A stretch of DNA of 14,179 nt from Bacteroidia bacterium (GTDB lineage: Bacteria > Bacteroidota > Bacteroidia > NS11-12g > UBA955): NCBI GenBank assembly GCA_014376345.1, contig JACMRS010000311.1:1-14179 (forward strand). The letters run 5' to 3'. A program made the translations under genes and the position numbers. Positions within the stretch are counted from its first letter, which is position 1. Every line of letters begins with the position of its first letter. Shown here one piece after another: positions 13,992 to 14,179 of the stretch. The notes under the pieces were generated by a model. It saw nothing but the letters and a program-made list of their open reading frames with translations, was not told where the DNA came from and made no database searches.

Positions 13992-14141
13992 TGTTGTCAT
14001 TCAACCAATCGTCAACAAAGTATGAACGTTTGAAATTCTTCAGTTCTCTCGGCTCAGCCAAGACTTCCTCGGCTGAACCGAGACATGCTATTTCATAGAT
14101 GCGGAATGCCAAATGATGAAATTACGCTCAAAATGACAACA
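13992..14141. repeat. 150-base element with 10-bp terminal inverted repeats and a central hairpin
   Basis: TGTTGTCATT (13992-14001) and AATGACAACA (14132-14141) are perfect inverted repeats. Between them TCTCGGCTCAGCC (14047-14059) pairs with GGCTGAACCGAGA (14071-14083), 13 bp with one G-U as minus-strand RNA. I see no reading frame inside. It resembles the TGTCATT...AATGACA palindromic repeats common in bacterial intergenic DNA. The 296 bases from 13884 to the window end hold no gene. Confidence 0.5.
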
Positions 14142-14146
14142 CCCTT

Positions 14147-14179
14147 AAATCAGAAATCAAAAAATCAGAAATCAGAAAT
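14147..14179. repeat. AAATCAG heptamer tandem repeat reaching the window edge
   Basis: About four and a half copies of AAATCAG, one with AA for the final G and one with an extra A, run to the last base. The true length cannot be seen. Confidence 0.7.

Noticed and set aside
14147..14179. CRISPR array
   Set aside because: The unit is a 7-base heptamer with no spacers; it is a simple tandem repeat.

Overview
The window comes from a low-GC member of the phylum Bacteroidota. The protein families point there: a stand-alone MnmD, a Bacteroidota-type ThrRS, a ComA-family protein beside YqeY, and an OmpA-domain surface protein. The transcription signals agree: most transcription units begin with the Bacteroidota promoter pattern, a -7 box TAnnTTTG with, in the best cases, a TTG/TTTG box 19-23 bases upstream. 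The lineage within the phylum cannot be resolved from this sequence.

Layout, left to right. Bases 1-1258 (-) hold most of a CCA-adding enzyme/poly(A) polymerase-type gene with an HD domain, running off the left edge. A strong minus-strand terminator (1295-1319) separates it from a small predicted lipoprotein (1350-1877, -). Next is a three-gene minus-strand operon (4625 to 1946): a TPR protein, a phosphosulfolactate synthase (ComA) family protein overlapping it by 23 bases, and YqeY. Upstream of the operon, 4750-4852 has its own near-consensus promoter and a GNRA-capped hairpin followed by T runs, so it may encode a small RNA. mnmD (4853-5521, -) is divergent from a plus-strand pair, a SulP-type anion transporter and a beta-carbonic anhydrase (5820-7990), which probably handles bicarbonate/CO2.

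Bases 7991-8275 are non-coding and contain degenerate palindromic repeats. A bidirectional terminator (8276-8306) closes the classical translation cluster thrS-infC-rpmI-rplT, read on the minus strand (11558 to 8324). infC appears to start at TTG. A GC-rich intergenic repeat element lies at 11641-11782.

The right end is accessory. It has a 584-residue exported protein with an N-terminal OmpA domain (11816-13570, -) and a DUF433 antitoxin-like gene (13659-13883, -). Directly behind the DUF433 gene, with stop and start overlapping, is a short remnant of its usual DUF5615 PIN-like toxin partner. The last 300 bases hold a minus-strand terminator, a 10-bp inverted repeat around a hairpin, and a heptamer tandem repeat.

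A theme across the window is how close the -7 boxes lie to start codons (4-12 bases for cca, mnmD, sulP, thrS and the DUF433 gene), which predicts leaderless or nearly leaderless mRNAs. These boxes also settle the starts of sulP (5820) and thrS (11558).
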